A stretch of 64,000 nucleotides of DNA. Origin: Planctomycetota bacterium. GTDB lineage: Bacteria; Planctomycetota; UBA1135; GCA-002686595. Positions 17,714 through 26,319 of the stretch are shown in pieces. The notes beneath the pieces were generated by a model, which did no database searches, was not told where the DNA came from, and saw nothing but the letters and a program-made list of their open reading frames with translations. The translations under genes were made by a program, and so were the position numbers. Each line of letters begins with the position of its first letter. The first letter of the stretch is position 1. The stretch lies in contig NZBA01000041.1 in NCBI GenBank assembly GCA_002686265.1, positions 1-64,000 on the forward strand, in the 5' to 3' direction.

Positions 17714-18982
17714 ATGAATCCACTCGAGAGACGCGAGTTCCTTGGTACGTGTACCGGAGCGCTCGGCGCGGCGATGCTTGTAAAAGGACAATCAGCCCAC
17801 GCTGAGGATCAACCGGCCCAAGCGACTCCGGCCGACCGTAAGAGATTCGACAGCGGACGTGAAGATGGTCGCTTCGTCGATACGGCTGGCTTTGTTCACG
17901 CGTATATCAAAGAACACAAGCCAAAACTTGCGTTTGATCCCCACATGGATCCAAGTGAGTTTCCCGCATGGCGTGAACGATTGCGGCAGAAGGTCTTTGA
18001 GTTGATGGCCTTCCCCGAGGTCGCTGCGCAACCAGTGCCCAAACGCGTCGCAGTCGAGCAGCGGGACGGGTATCAGCTGCAACGCTGGGAGGCCTATCCG
18101 GAACCGTTCAGCGTCGTGCCATTCTTGATGTTAGTTCCCGATGGAACGAGCGCCCGATCGCCCGCACCAGCGGTGATGTGTTTTCCAGGGTACAGCGGCA
18201 GCAAGGAAGGAATGGCAGGTGAGCCGGAGTTGAATGACCGCAAGCTTAACTGGTCGGAACAGAAACGGCGAGACAATAGTTTCGCCCTGCACTACGTTCG
18301 CCAGGGGATGATTACTGTGGCGATCGACAACCCCGCGCGAGCCGAAGCGGATAGTGATCTGCGCGGCCTCGCCGAGATTTCTCGTGCCATGATCTGGGCG
18401 GGTCGCAACTACTTGGGCATTTCTGTTTTTCACAAGACGCAGATTTTGAAGTGGCTCGCCCAACTGGACATCGTAGACGCGAAACGCATCGCCACTTGCG
18501 GCCTTTCGCTTGGATCTGATCCCGCGGACATCGTCGGACTGCTCAATCCTGATCTGGTCAGCGCCGTCATCCACAATGATTTCCTGTGTGATTGGCGAGA
18601 ACAGACCATCGCCATGAATGCCTATGCTGCCACAGCGTGGCACGTTGTCCCCGGCATGTACGCCTGGTTCGACGCACCTGACATCCAGGCGGCGTTGGCA
18701 CCTCGACATCTCTTGTTTACGGAAGGCGGCCGCACGCCACACATCAATCGGGTCCGCGCCGCTTACGAAATGGCAGATGCTGCAAAGAACGTTCAAGTCT
18801 ACTACTACAATAAATACGCGACGCCGGACTTACGCCTCTACGATGACAAACCGATCCCCGAAGGCCTCACGGACAAAGAATATTTCTTGTACGCCAACGT
18901 CGATGTCGCGGACCATCGGTTTCATCCAGAACACGCCGTGCCCTGGCTAGCCGACGTTTTCACAACGAATGCCGACCAATAG
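17714..18982 (+). CDS. Alpha/beta hydrolase (acetylxylan-esterase-like) with twin-arginine signal
   Basis: Preceded by an unusually clear ribosome-binding site (AGAGGAGAAAG). The 422-residue product begins with a Tat-like ERREFLGTCTGALGAAM. The hydrolase core shows VPFLMLVPDG (strand before the oxyanion hole), VMCFPGYSG and the nucleophile elbow CGLSLGSDPAD (Ser about 265). Members of this family (Abhydrolase_7/AXE-like) remove acetyl or other acyl groups from polysaccharides. A C-terminal remnant of a relative, with HIIPGML equivalent to HVVPGMY here, occurs at 61710-62100. Confidence 0.8.
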   Translation: MNPLERREFLGTCTGALGAAMLVKGQSAHAEDQPAQATPADRKRFDSGREDGRFVDTAGFVHAYIKEHKPKLAFDPHMDPSEFPAWRERLRQKVFELMAFPEVAAQPVPKRVAVEQRDGYQLQRWEAYPEPFSVVPFLMLVPDGTSARSPAPAVMCFPGYSGSKEGMAGEPELNDRKLNWSEQKRRDNSFALHYVRQGMITVAIDNPARAEADSDLRGLAEISRAMIWAGRNYLGISVFHKTQILKWLAQLDIVDAKRIATCGLSLGSDPADIVGLLNPDLVSAVIHNDFLCDWREQTIAMNAYAATAWHVVPGMYAWFDAPDIQAALAPRHLLFTEGGRTPHINRVRAAYEMADAAKNVQVYYYNKYATPDLRLYDDKPIPEGLTDKEYFLYANVDVADHRFHPEHAVPWLADVFTTNADQ

Positions 18983-19205
18983 CAACGATCGCATCCGATT
19001 GCGTGGTGAAGTCGCGAGGCTTCCAAGGGAAGGGACAGCCGAGAGTGAGTAAGAATACGCTGCATTTGTCGGGTCGACAGGGGCACGGGTCGCATGAAGT
19101 CAGTTCAACGATGTGAGTCCAGCGGACTCGATTGCCGTCATGCGTTAAAGAATACACTGGACCAGCGATTCGCCAGAATTCCCATCGCCAGGGAACCTGG
19201 TAGAG

Positions 19206-20780
19206 ATGGCTAGAACTCATACCGACCGGCGACTGATGAAACACCAATTGAAAGCACGCCGACTACGTTGTCCTCGTTTCTTCCTCCAGACGCTGTTCAG
19301 CCTGCTAGCCGCTGGTGTAGGTGTTGCGGCCAAAAACAGTGCGCCTGCTGCAAGCGACGACCGACCCAACATCATCGTTGTGATGGCGGATGACATGGGG
19401 TTCTCGGATATCGGCTGCTACGGCGGTGAGATCAGAACGCCCACGATTGACCGTCTCGCCGAGGACGGGATCCGGTTTTCACAGTTCTATAACTGCGCCC
19501 TCTGCGGTCCGAGCAGGGCCTCGTTGATGACCGGCTGTTACCCGTGGGATGTGGGACAGGCGCCAGGGACCGGAATTTTTGCCAACCTCAGCCAGAACTG
19601 CGCCACGGTGATGGAGTTGCTGAAGGCTGGCGGCTACGAAACCTGCGCTGTCGGACGACTGGACATGGTGACGGCCGGGAACTGGCACGCTCCGGACTCG
19701 ATCGCCGAATGTGCGGATCGGTTTCTTGGATCGGCAAGCGGAGGAGCCGGTAACTACTTCAAGGAAGCCAGGGGGACGCCGTGGTTCAGGGACGGAAAGA
19801 AGTATGACAGACCGTCCGGGGCGTATTCGACGGATCTGATTTCTGAATTCGTCGCTGATGTCATTGAAGGATCAGCCGAGAGCGATAAGCCATTCTTCAT
19901 TTATGTCTCACATTACGCTCCGCACTGGCCGCTGCAGGCGAACGACGAGGACATCGCTCCGTATCGAGAGTTGTACGGAAAGACGGAGCGAACGACGTTG
20001 ATGCGCGCGCGGCTGAAGCGTCTCGTGGAAGCTGGACTGATTCCCGATGGGACAACGCTGCACGATTCCGCGTTGAATGCGAAACCAGTGGCGGGCGGAG
20101 CGTTGGCAGTCGAACGAATGGCCATTCATGCGGCGATGGTTGAGAGCATTGACCGCAGCCTCGCCGCGACCATGACCGCGCTGAGGAAGGCCGGCAAAGC
20201 CGACAACACACTGATTCTCGTCCTGTCCGACAACGGGGCCAGTCATCAGGCCGGCCGCAACCGTGCCGTGCCTGCGGGCGTACGGCCTGGAAGCATGGAG
20301 ACGTTTCTGTGCCAAGGGCCTGCCGTGGCCGCGCTGAACAATACACCGTTTCGCAACTACAAAGTCTCCAACTATGAAGGCGGAATCGCGTCGCCTCTCA
20401 TTGCATGGTGGCCACGCGGTTTGAAGGCCAGGGGACGGATTGCCCGTCACCCCTCTCATATCGCGGATATCACGCCAACGTGCCTGGAACTCGCGAACGT
20501 GACGTATCCGTCGCAATTCAAGGGCCGGACGCTCATTCCGCTGGCCGGACAGAGTCTGTTGCCGGCGTTGAAAAACACTGACCAACAGGAACCACGAGTA
20601 CTGGTCTGGCCAAAGGCGGTGCGCGACGGCGATTGGAAGCTGGTGCTGGAATCCAAGCGGTCGCCGGAGCTGTACCAATTAAGTCAAGACAGAAACGAGA
20701 TGCAGAACGTGGCAGCCGAGTTCCCGGATCGCGTCTCAAAGTTGACGCAGATTCATGCAAAGAGGTTTTCTCGACGTTAG
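19206..20780 (+). CDS. Type I (formylglycine) sulfatase
   Basis: The 524-residue secreted enzyme has the arylsulfatase-A fold. Visible are IIVVMADDMGFSDIGCYGG with the metal-binding Asp pair, and CGPSRASLMTG, the C-x-P-S-R motif in which C100 is converted to formylglycine and R104 stabilises it. Further along are YVSHYAPHWPLQ, the metal site LSDNGASH and a C-terminal RDGDWKLV strand. It removes sulfate esters from glycans; substrate not predictable here. ATG 19206 is used; ATG 19236 would give a shorter n-region. It follows a 223-nt gap with no recognisable feature. Confidence 0.9.
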   Translation: MARTHTDRRLMKHQLKARRLRCPRFFLQTLFSLLAAGVGVAAKNSAPAASDDRPNIIVVMADDMGFSDIGCYGGEIRTPTIDRLAEDGIRFSQFYNCALCGPSRASLMTGCYPWDVGQAPGTGIFANLSQNCATVMELLKAGGYETCAVGRLDMVTAGNWHAPDSIAECADRFLGSASGGAGNYFKEARGTPWFRDGKKYDRPSGAYSTDLISEFVADVIEGSAESDKPFFIYVSHYAPHWPLQANDEDIAPYRELYGKTERTTLMRARLKRLVEAGLIPDGTTLHDSALNAKPVAGGALAVERMAIHAAMVESIDRSLAATMTALRKAGKADNTLILVLSDNGASHQAGRNRAVPAGVRPGSMETFLCQGPAVAALNNTPFRNYKVSNYEGGIASPLIAWWPRGLKARGRIARHPSHIADITPTCLELANVTYPSQFKGRTLIPLAGQSLLPALKNTDQQEPRVLVWPKAVRDGDWKLVLESKRSPELYQLSQDRNEMQNVAAEFPDRVSKLTQIHAKRFSRR

Positions 20781-20812
20781 TAGCAGCCCGTCATAATAAG
20801 CCAATCCGACCC

Positions 20813-22021
20813 ATGAAAACAAAGATCGCATTGCTGATCGCCCTCATGCCTATGTTGATTTCCGCCTCGACCGCGGCGGAGCGGAAGCCATTCCTGGAGT
20901 CGATTCCTGCCTGGGTGAATGCGAAGAGCGGGGCAGAAGTTGTGCAGCTCACCAGTCAGCCAGTTATCAGCACCAATATCCACATGGAGCAGCGCTTCGC
21001 TGCGGCCGACGGGCGGCGGATCGCCATCGAGCGGCAACCGTTCGGGCAACCGCCGGAGCTGTGGGTGTGCGACCTGAAAACGACCCGGCTCTATCGGATC
21101 GGCCCAGGCAAGGCGGTGACCGCCAGTTTCTCGCGGAATGCGATTTACTATCTCACCCCGTCGCCTGAGGCGCGGCTGATGCGACTGAATCTCGCGGATC
21201 TCTCCACGCGCGAGATCATGCCGATCCCGGACGATCCGCTGCCGCGCAAAGTGGCCATCTCACACGACGAACGCTGGCTTGTCGCAGGACCGTTCTGGTC
21301 GCGGGACAATCTGTATCGACTCGATCTCATCGAGCTGGCGAACGGAAAGCGAACAACGCTGTGCGAGTTGGTGGACATCCCGAACCCGCATCTGCAGTTC
21401 GATCCCGGGAACTCGGCCCGGTTGCTGGTGCAGGTCAACCGGGGCTCCAGATTCACCCCGTCAACCGGATTGACCCGACTCAGCGGACCGCGAGGCGCAA
21501 CGCTTTCCCTGGTGGCCGTGCCCTCCGGAGACGTCGCGCCGCTGCCTGTGGGGTTGCCCGACACTCCGCTGATCTCCGGTCATTCCACCTGGGCCGGGCG
21601 GAGCGGGCGCGTGGTGTTCACCACAGCGCCGGGAGTGGCCGACAGTCTGCTCTCCAACACAGGCATCTTTCGCCTGACGCCGGGCGAGGAGAAGCCCGTT
21701 CAGATCGTGTCAGACCAGCCATTCAATCACCTCGCCGTTTCCGACGACGGTCGATTCTTCATCGTGGACGATTACCGCACTCAGACGATCCACATCGGCA
21801 GCATCGAGACCGGCCGGACTCTCAAGTTGTGCGATTCCCGCACCCGACAGGGCAAGCCGCAATACACGCATGCTCACCCTTACCTGACACCCGATGACCG
21901 CCACGTTATTTTTAACTCCAATGTCACTGGCGTCACCCAGGTCTACGCCGCCACCGTGCCGGATGCGTTCCTCGAAAAGTTGGCACCTCTCAAAACGAAG
22001 GAGCCTGATAAGCAGCCATGA
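20813..22021 (+). CDS. Oligogalacturonate-lyase-like (PL22/TolB-type) propeller
   Basis: ATG 20813 starts a signal peptide (MKTKIALLIALMPMLISAST); the longer frame upstream overlaps the sulfatase and is ignored. The 402-residue product is a seven-bladed TolB/Ogl-type propeller: VVQLTSQPVISTNIHMEQR, repeated DG/DD-R motifs, and a C-terminal THAHPYLTPDDRHVIFNSN that resembles the Ogl segment supplying the metal-binding His residues. Ogl cleaves digalacturonate-type oligosaccharides by beta-elimination; here the protein would be exported rather than cytoplasmic. The stop overlaps the next gene by ATGA. Non-enzymatic TolB-like function remains possible. Confidence 0.65.
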   Translation: MKTKIALLIALMPMLISASTAAERKPFLESIPAWVNAKSGAEVVQLTSQPVISTNIHMEQRFAAADGRRIAIERQPFGQPPELWVCDLKTTRLYRIGPGKAVTASFSRNAIYYLTPSPEARLMRLNLADLSTREIMPIPDDPLPRKVAISHDERWLVAGPFWSRDNLYRLDLIELANGKRTTLCELVDIPNPHLQFDPGNSARLLVQVNRGSRFTPSTGLTRLSGPRGATLSLVAVPSGDVAPLPVGLPDTPLISGHSTWAGRSGRVVFTTAPGVADSLLSNTGIFRLTPGEEKPVQIVSDQPFNHLAVSDDGRFFIVDDYRTQTIHIGSIETGRTLKLCDSRTRQGKPQYTHAHPYLTPDDRHVIFNSNVTGVTQVYAATVPDAFLEKLAPLKTKEPDKQP

Positions 22022-24468
22022 AACGAGACACTCCAGACACCGCATCAATCCTGGCAGCTCGCCTTGCCGTGTTGACCGCGTTTCACTTCTTCGCGGCGAC
22101 GGCGCTGGCGCAGGCGGACGGTGGTCAGACCATCACACTCGCCGAAGCTGGACGGGCGCGTTGTCAGATCGTGGCGGCTCCGGACGCGGACGGGATCGAG
22201 GCTTATGCGGCGAAGACGCTGGCGGGTTATCTGAAGGAAATGACCGGAGCGGAGTTTCCAGTCGTCTCGCCCAATGAATTCAAGGCGGATCGGGCGGCCA
22301 TCTTCGTGGGGCTGAGCGAACCGGCAATGAAACGTCTGGAGTCGGAGCCGTTGGCGAAGCTGCGCGATCAGGAGCACGTCGCGCGCAGCGTCGGGCAGGA
22401 CATCCTGCTCTACGGCAAGGGGCATCGCGCGAGCCTCGATGCGGTGATGGAGTTTCTTGAAAACTCGCTCGGCTGGCGGTGGTATTCGTATTTCGAAAAG
22501 CCGGTTGTGCCGAAGCGGGCCACGTTGACACTAAAGCCGTTTTCCCGGAATCGCGACTTCGATTTCCGGTCGCGTCATCTGGCCCTTCGCTACAACGCCG
22601 AGTTCTTTATTCAGCACGGCGTCAACATGGGGCTGGAAACGAAGCTGCGCAAACGACGGCAAGCCGTGCCTGGGTATCTCAAGTCGTGGCTGCCGAATGA
22701 GAATTTCGTCCACACTTCGTTTTCCTACATCCCGCCGACGCCGACCGACAAGTACGCGAACGGATTTGCCTGGGTCGAGAAACGCAACTACTTCGAAACC
22801 AACCCGGAATTCTTCTCCGTCGGCGATTCGGGAAAGCGAGTTCCGAATCTGCAACTTTGCTACAGCCATCGCGGATTGCGGGATGAGCTGACCCGTCAGG
22901 TGCGACGGCAAATTCAACTCTCCGGCCCGCGGCAGCTCATCATGATCGACGCTGCGGACGTGCCGGGGCGGTTCTGCCACTGCGATGGCTGCATCGCGCT
23001 CGAGGAGCGTTATCAGACTCCCGGCGGCCCGCTGTTCGACTATCTCATCGAACTGTGCAACACGTTGAAGCGCGAACACCCGGAGACGCGACTGAAGACG
23101 CTGGCTTATCGCCGCAGTCAGACGCAGATTCCGCCACGCCTGCCCGAGGGCGAGAAACTGCCCGGCAACCTCATTATCGAGTTCGCGCCGATCGAGGACT
23201 GCTACTTCGCCGACTGGACCCATCCTGATCCGAAGATTCAGGAAACGTTTCAGCATCTGCAGGACTGGGCGGCGATCACCGCGCCGGGAAACCTCTGGGC
23301 GTGGATGTATCCAAACCCGTGGGGCACGGGGCACGAGGTGCCTGTCGGCAATGTCGAGCGGGTCATTACCAATATGCGACTGATGCACAAGGCTGGCGTA
23401 CGCGGCATCTTCCTCGACCACCACGGCGTCAACTCACGCAGCGGCTGGAGCGAGCTGCAGGCGTTCCTCGTGCTGAAGCTCTCACAGGACATCGAAGCGG
23501 ACACCGACGCGCTGATCGCCGAATTCACCGACCACGCCTTTGGCCCGGCCGCGCCGCAGATGCGGCAGTATCTCACGGAACTTGAAGCCGCCCGCAAAGC
23601 GATAACGACGCTGCCGACGCAGGTGGGCTACAAGTCCCGCAACCTCGACGACCGTACCTTTCCCTACCTGACGCCCGCGAACCTGCATCGCTGGCAGCAG
23701 GTGTTCGAGAAGATGGAAGCCGCCACCGCGAAGCTGCCGGTCGAGTTGGCCAACGTGCGTTCGCAGCGCCGCGAGCTGGACATCGCTACGCTCTGGGAGT
23801 GGTTCGACCTGAGCGCCGCCTGGCCTGGCGTTTACACCGATCATCGGAAGGTTGCCGAGCGAGTCCTCGCCGCGAACAAGGCGAAAACACCATCCGGCGT
23901 TGTTCCAGTCTGGACACTCGGCGAGCCACTCGTCGCCCACTTTGTCACCCTGATTGACGCGGGCGGCGAAAAGCCGTTACCCGCGGACTTTGACGGCATC
24001 GCCCGCGATCGCATCCGCACCTTGCTCCCCCGAAACAATGCCCGCGGCGAGAACAAACGCAGCATCCAGGATCCCGACGCTGCGTTCGGCACAGCCGCCG
24101 TGGTGGACCAGCCGCAGATGCCCTTCCGCTGCGGTTTCGCCGAATGGAAATCACGCACGCCGCGCAACGTCCTGCGAGGCCCGGACCTCGAACTCACTCC
24201 CGCCGACATCACGCCCGGCGAATACCAGCTCCACCGTCTTGGTGAGTTCGATGTCACCACCGATGACAGCCTTATCTGGTTCGGCCGCAGCTGGCAGACC
24301 AATCTGCAGGTCGGGTCGCAGCTCTATTTCCCTGGCGAAACCAGCCACTGGGAAGCCTGGGTCAACCTGAAGTTCGACGGCAAATCCTGGGGCGGCAAAG
24401 GCGAAGATCTCGTGGTCTGCGACCGGGTTATTTTAGTTCGCAAGACACCTGAGTTGCTGAGGGACTGA
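22018..24468 (+). CDS. DUF4838 protein (alpha-glucuronidase-like N-terminus)
   Basis: The 816-residue secreted protein has a GH67-N-like first domain (ITLAEAGRARCQIVAAPDAD ... YAAKTLAGYLKEMTGAEF), then the DUF4838 core with the Cys cluster GRFCHCDGCIALEE (about residue 320) and a TIM-barrel-like region (LWAWMYPNPW, GIFLDHHGV). DUF4838 proteins recur in polysaccharide-degradation loci and are predicted glycoside hydrolases, but the reaction is not settled. Translationally coupled to the oligogalacturonate-lyase-like gene. A second DUF4838 protein is encoded at 26320. Confidence 0.8.
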   Translation: MKRDTPDTASILAARLAVLTAFHFFAATALAQADGGQTITLAEAGRARCQIVAAPDADGIEAYAAKTLAGYLKEMTGAEFPVVSPNEFKADRAAIFVGLSEPAMKRLESEPLAKLRDQEHVARSVGQDILLYGKGHRASLDAVMEFLENSLGWRWYSYFEKPVVPKRATLTLKPFSRNRDFDFRSRHLALRYNAEFFIQHGVNMGLETKLRKRRQAVPGYLKSWLPNENFVHTSFSYIPPTPTDKYANGFAWVEKRNYFETNPEFFSVGDSGKRVPNLQLCYSHRGLRDELTRQVRRQIQLSGPRQLIMIDAADVPGRFCHCDGCIALEERYQTPGGPLFDYLIELCNTLKREHPETRLKTLAYRRSQTQIPPRLPEGEKLPGNLIIEFAPIEDCYFADWTHPDPKIQETFQHLQDWAAITAPGNLWAWMYPNPWGTGHEVPVGNVERVITNMRLMHKAGVRGIFLDHHGVNSRSGWSELQAFLVLKLSQDIEADTDALIAEFTDHAFGPAAPQMRQYLTELEAARKAITTLPTQVGYKSRNLDDRTFPYLTPANLHRWQQVFEKMEAATAKLPVELANVRSQRRELDIATLWEWFDLSAAWPGVYTDHRKVAERVLAANKAKTPSGVVPVWTLGEPLVAHFVTLIDAGGEKPLPADFDGIARDRIRTLLPRNNARGENKRSIQDPDAAFGTAAVVDQPQMPFRCGFAEWKSRTPRNVLRGPDLELTPADITPGEYQLHRLGEFDVTTDDSLIWFGRSWQTNLQVGSQLYFPGETSHWEAWVNLKFDGKSWGGKGEDLVVCDRVILVRKTPELLRD

Positions 24469-24495
24469 TGAATTACCACATCGGTAACTAACCAA

Positions 24496-24846
24496 GTGCC
24501 GGCGGCGTGTCGGATCGAAGCGAATCAACGTTCTAACGAAACTGCCGAATGCACTCGTCGCGAAAAGCTGATGGCGTTTGTATCTGACGATGATGGCCGA
24601 ACATGGCAGGGCGGTCTGATACTCGACGAGCGCGAAAAGGTGACCTATCCCGACGGGACACAGGCTCCTGATGGAACGATACACATCGTCTATGATTACA
24701 ACCGCACGCCAAACGGCGAAGTGCTGATGGCGACGTTCACCGAAGCCGACGTTCGCGCCGGCAAACCTGTTAGCGACAAGGTCCGTCTGCGCGGCGAAGT
24801 GGCTCGGTTGCCGATTGAAGCATCAGCCGACACAGAACAGCCATGA
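24496..24846 (+). pseudogene. C-terminal remnant of a sialidase-like gene
   Basis: From about LMAFVSDDDGRTWQGG the 116-codon frame aligns with the C-terminus of the sialidase-like protein at 16540 (SDDDGRTW corresponds to STDDGETW; ILDEREKVTYPDG to LLDERGISYPDG; FTEADVRAGKPVSDKVRL to FREKDVAAGKDVSGDVLL). The N-terminal three quarters are missing and there is no signal peptide, so the fragment cannot form a propeller. The first 25-30 codons have no counterpart and mark the deletion joint. Confidence 0.75.
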
Positions 24847-24894
24847 TGCATCGCGTTCGGATTGACATTCACCCAACACGACTCTGATAGCCTC

Positions 24895-26232
24895 ATGAAA
24901 CGAATTTTCTTGATTGTCCTGACGTGCTTCTTGATTCTCTCCGCCGCCACTATAAGCGAGGCGGAAGAACGCAAGCCAACCAGAGTTCATCACTCGTCGG
25001 ACTTCGGTTGGAAGGCGGGTCAGGATGTCACCAAAGCTTTCCAGCAGTTGCTGGAAGGCGGCAAACTGAAGGCGGGCGATGAATTGCGCTTGCAGCACAC
25101 CTACCGCATCGCCGGTAGCCACAGTCTGCCAGACAACTTCACGCTCTCCGCAGTGAAGTGTGCCGGGTTTGACGTGACCGACGCGGTCGATCCGAAGAAC
25201 AATCGCGCGTTGTTGGAACTCGGCGATGGGGTCACGGTCAGGAACCTGACGATCAAGTATCTGAACACGCCGCCGCTCGGTCCGACCGGTGGAAAGCACG
25301 ACGTGAATTTCACGAGACGGCTTGGGATTCAGGCTCGCAACAAGAAAAGAATCCGGATCGAAAACTGCCGGTTGACCGGCTCGATCAACCATCATCTTCG
25401 ATTGACGGATTGCAACGACATCGAGATCGTCGGCACGCATGTCGCTGGCGGCTATTGGTCGATCATGCTGACCGGCTGCGACAAGCTCGTCTTTCGGCGT
25501 TGCCTGATCGAACAATGTCAGGGCGACGGCATCAAGACCGGCGGCGGAGCGAGTGGTGCGGTACGAAACGTCCTGGTGGAGAACTGCGTCTTTCAGGACA
25601 ACGCGCGCGACGGAATTGACACTACAGGCGGCTTTAACAATTCCATTGTACGAAACTGCGTGTTTCGCCGTCTCGGAGTTTCCGGGCTCGATGTGAAATC
25701 CCACTACGAGTCCCGTACGGGCCGAATCGAAGATCTCGCGCCGGAGAACATTGGCATCCTCGTCGAGAAATGCCTCTTTCATGACATGCCGAACGCGTTG
25801 GTGATTACTACGCTTGATTGCGGACGCCGCACGGGTCTGGGGAATGAGCTTCTCAACGCCGCCAACATGAAGAAGTATGCTCCGCACGATATCGACATCA
25901 ACAACTGCGTGTTCGGGCATGTGGAAAAGCCGCTTCGCACCGCACACAAGGGCGGCTATGGCGTGAATTATCCGAGCGACGAGGGCGAGCACATGCGGAT
26001 GATCCTGATGAAGGATGCTTATGACATACGATACAAGGATGTCCGCATTTTCGGCGATCGAGTCATGCCCGTTCATATCAGTAGCATTGGCGGCTCACGA
26101 CACCTCTCCAAGGAAGCCGCCGAGGGGATCATCCCCAGCATCACTGGCAACGTGCTCGACCAACCCGCGAAGCCAGTCAAGCCGGGAGTGAAAGAAGTAC
26201 CGTTTGCCTGCGGACCACAGCCAATGAAGTGA
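24895..26232 (+). CDS. Secreted right-handed beta-helix protein (pectate-lyase-like fold)
   Basis: ATG 24895 (MKRIFLIVLTCFLILSAAT) gives a clean signal peptide; the upstream ATG at 24862 adds unneeded residues. The 445-residue product has short recurring coils with RIENCRLTGS, NDIEIVGTHVAGG, VENCVFQDN and VRNCVFRRL, characteristic of parallel beta-helix proteins (PbH1 repeats). Many such proteins are polysaccharide lyases, hydrolases or C5-epimerases. Catalytic residues cannot be assigned by eye. Context among pectin-type enzymes favours a polyuronate substrate. Confidence 0.7.
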   Translation: MKRIFLIVLTCFLILSAATISEAEERKPTRVHHSSDFGWKAGQDVTKAFQQLLEGGKLKAGDELRLQHTYRIAGSHSLPDNFTLSAVKCAGFDVTDAVDPKNNRALLELGDGVTVRNLTIKYLNTPPLGPTGGKHDVNFTRRLGIQARNKKRIRIENCRLTGSINHHLRLTDCNDIEIVGTHVAGGYWSIMLTGCDKLVFRRCLIEQCQGDGIKTGGGASGAVRNVLVENCVFQDNARDGIDTTGGFNNSIVRNCVFRRLGVSGLDVKSHYESRTGRIEDLAPENIGILVEKCLFHDMPNALVITTLDCGRRTGLGNELLNAANMKKYAPHDIDINNCVFGHVEKPLRTAHKGGYGVNYPSDEGEHMRMILMKDAYDIRYKDVRIFGDRVMPVHISSIGGSRHLSKEAAEGIIPSITGNVLDQPAKPVKPGVKEVPFACGPQPMK

Positions 26233-26319
26233 GCATACTAAATGACTCATTGGCGTTGATCTTCGCTGATTGTAGCTGCAGTCGCCAGACCGCGGAAACA
26301 GAATCAATTCGGAACTGAA

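Noticed and set aside
24823-26076. 417-codon minus-strand frame
   Set aside because: Antisense to the beta-helix gene, whose signal peptide and repeat pattern are convincing; the minus-strand product has no signal or domain pattern.
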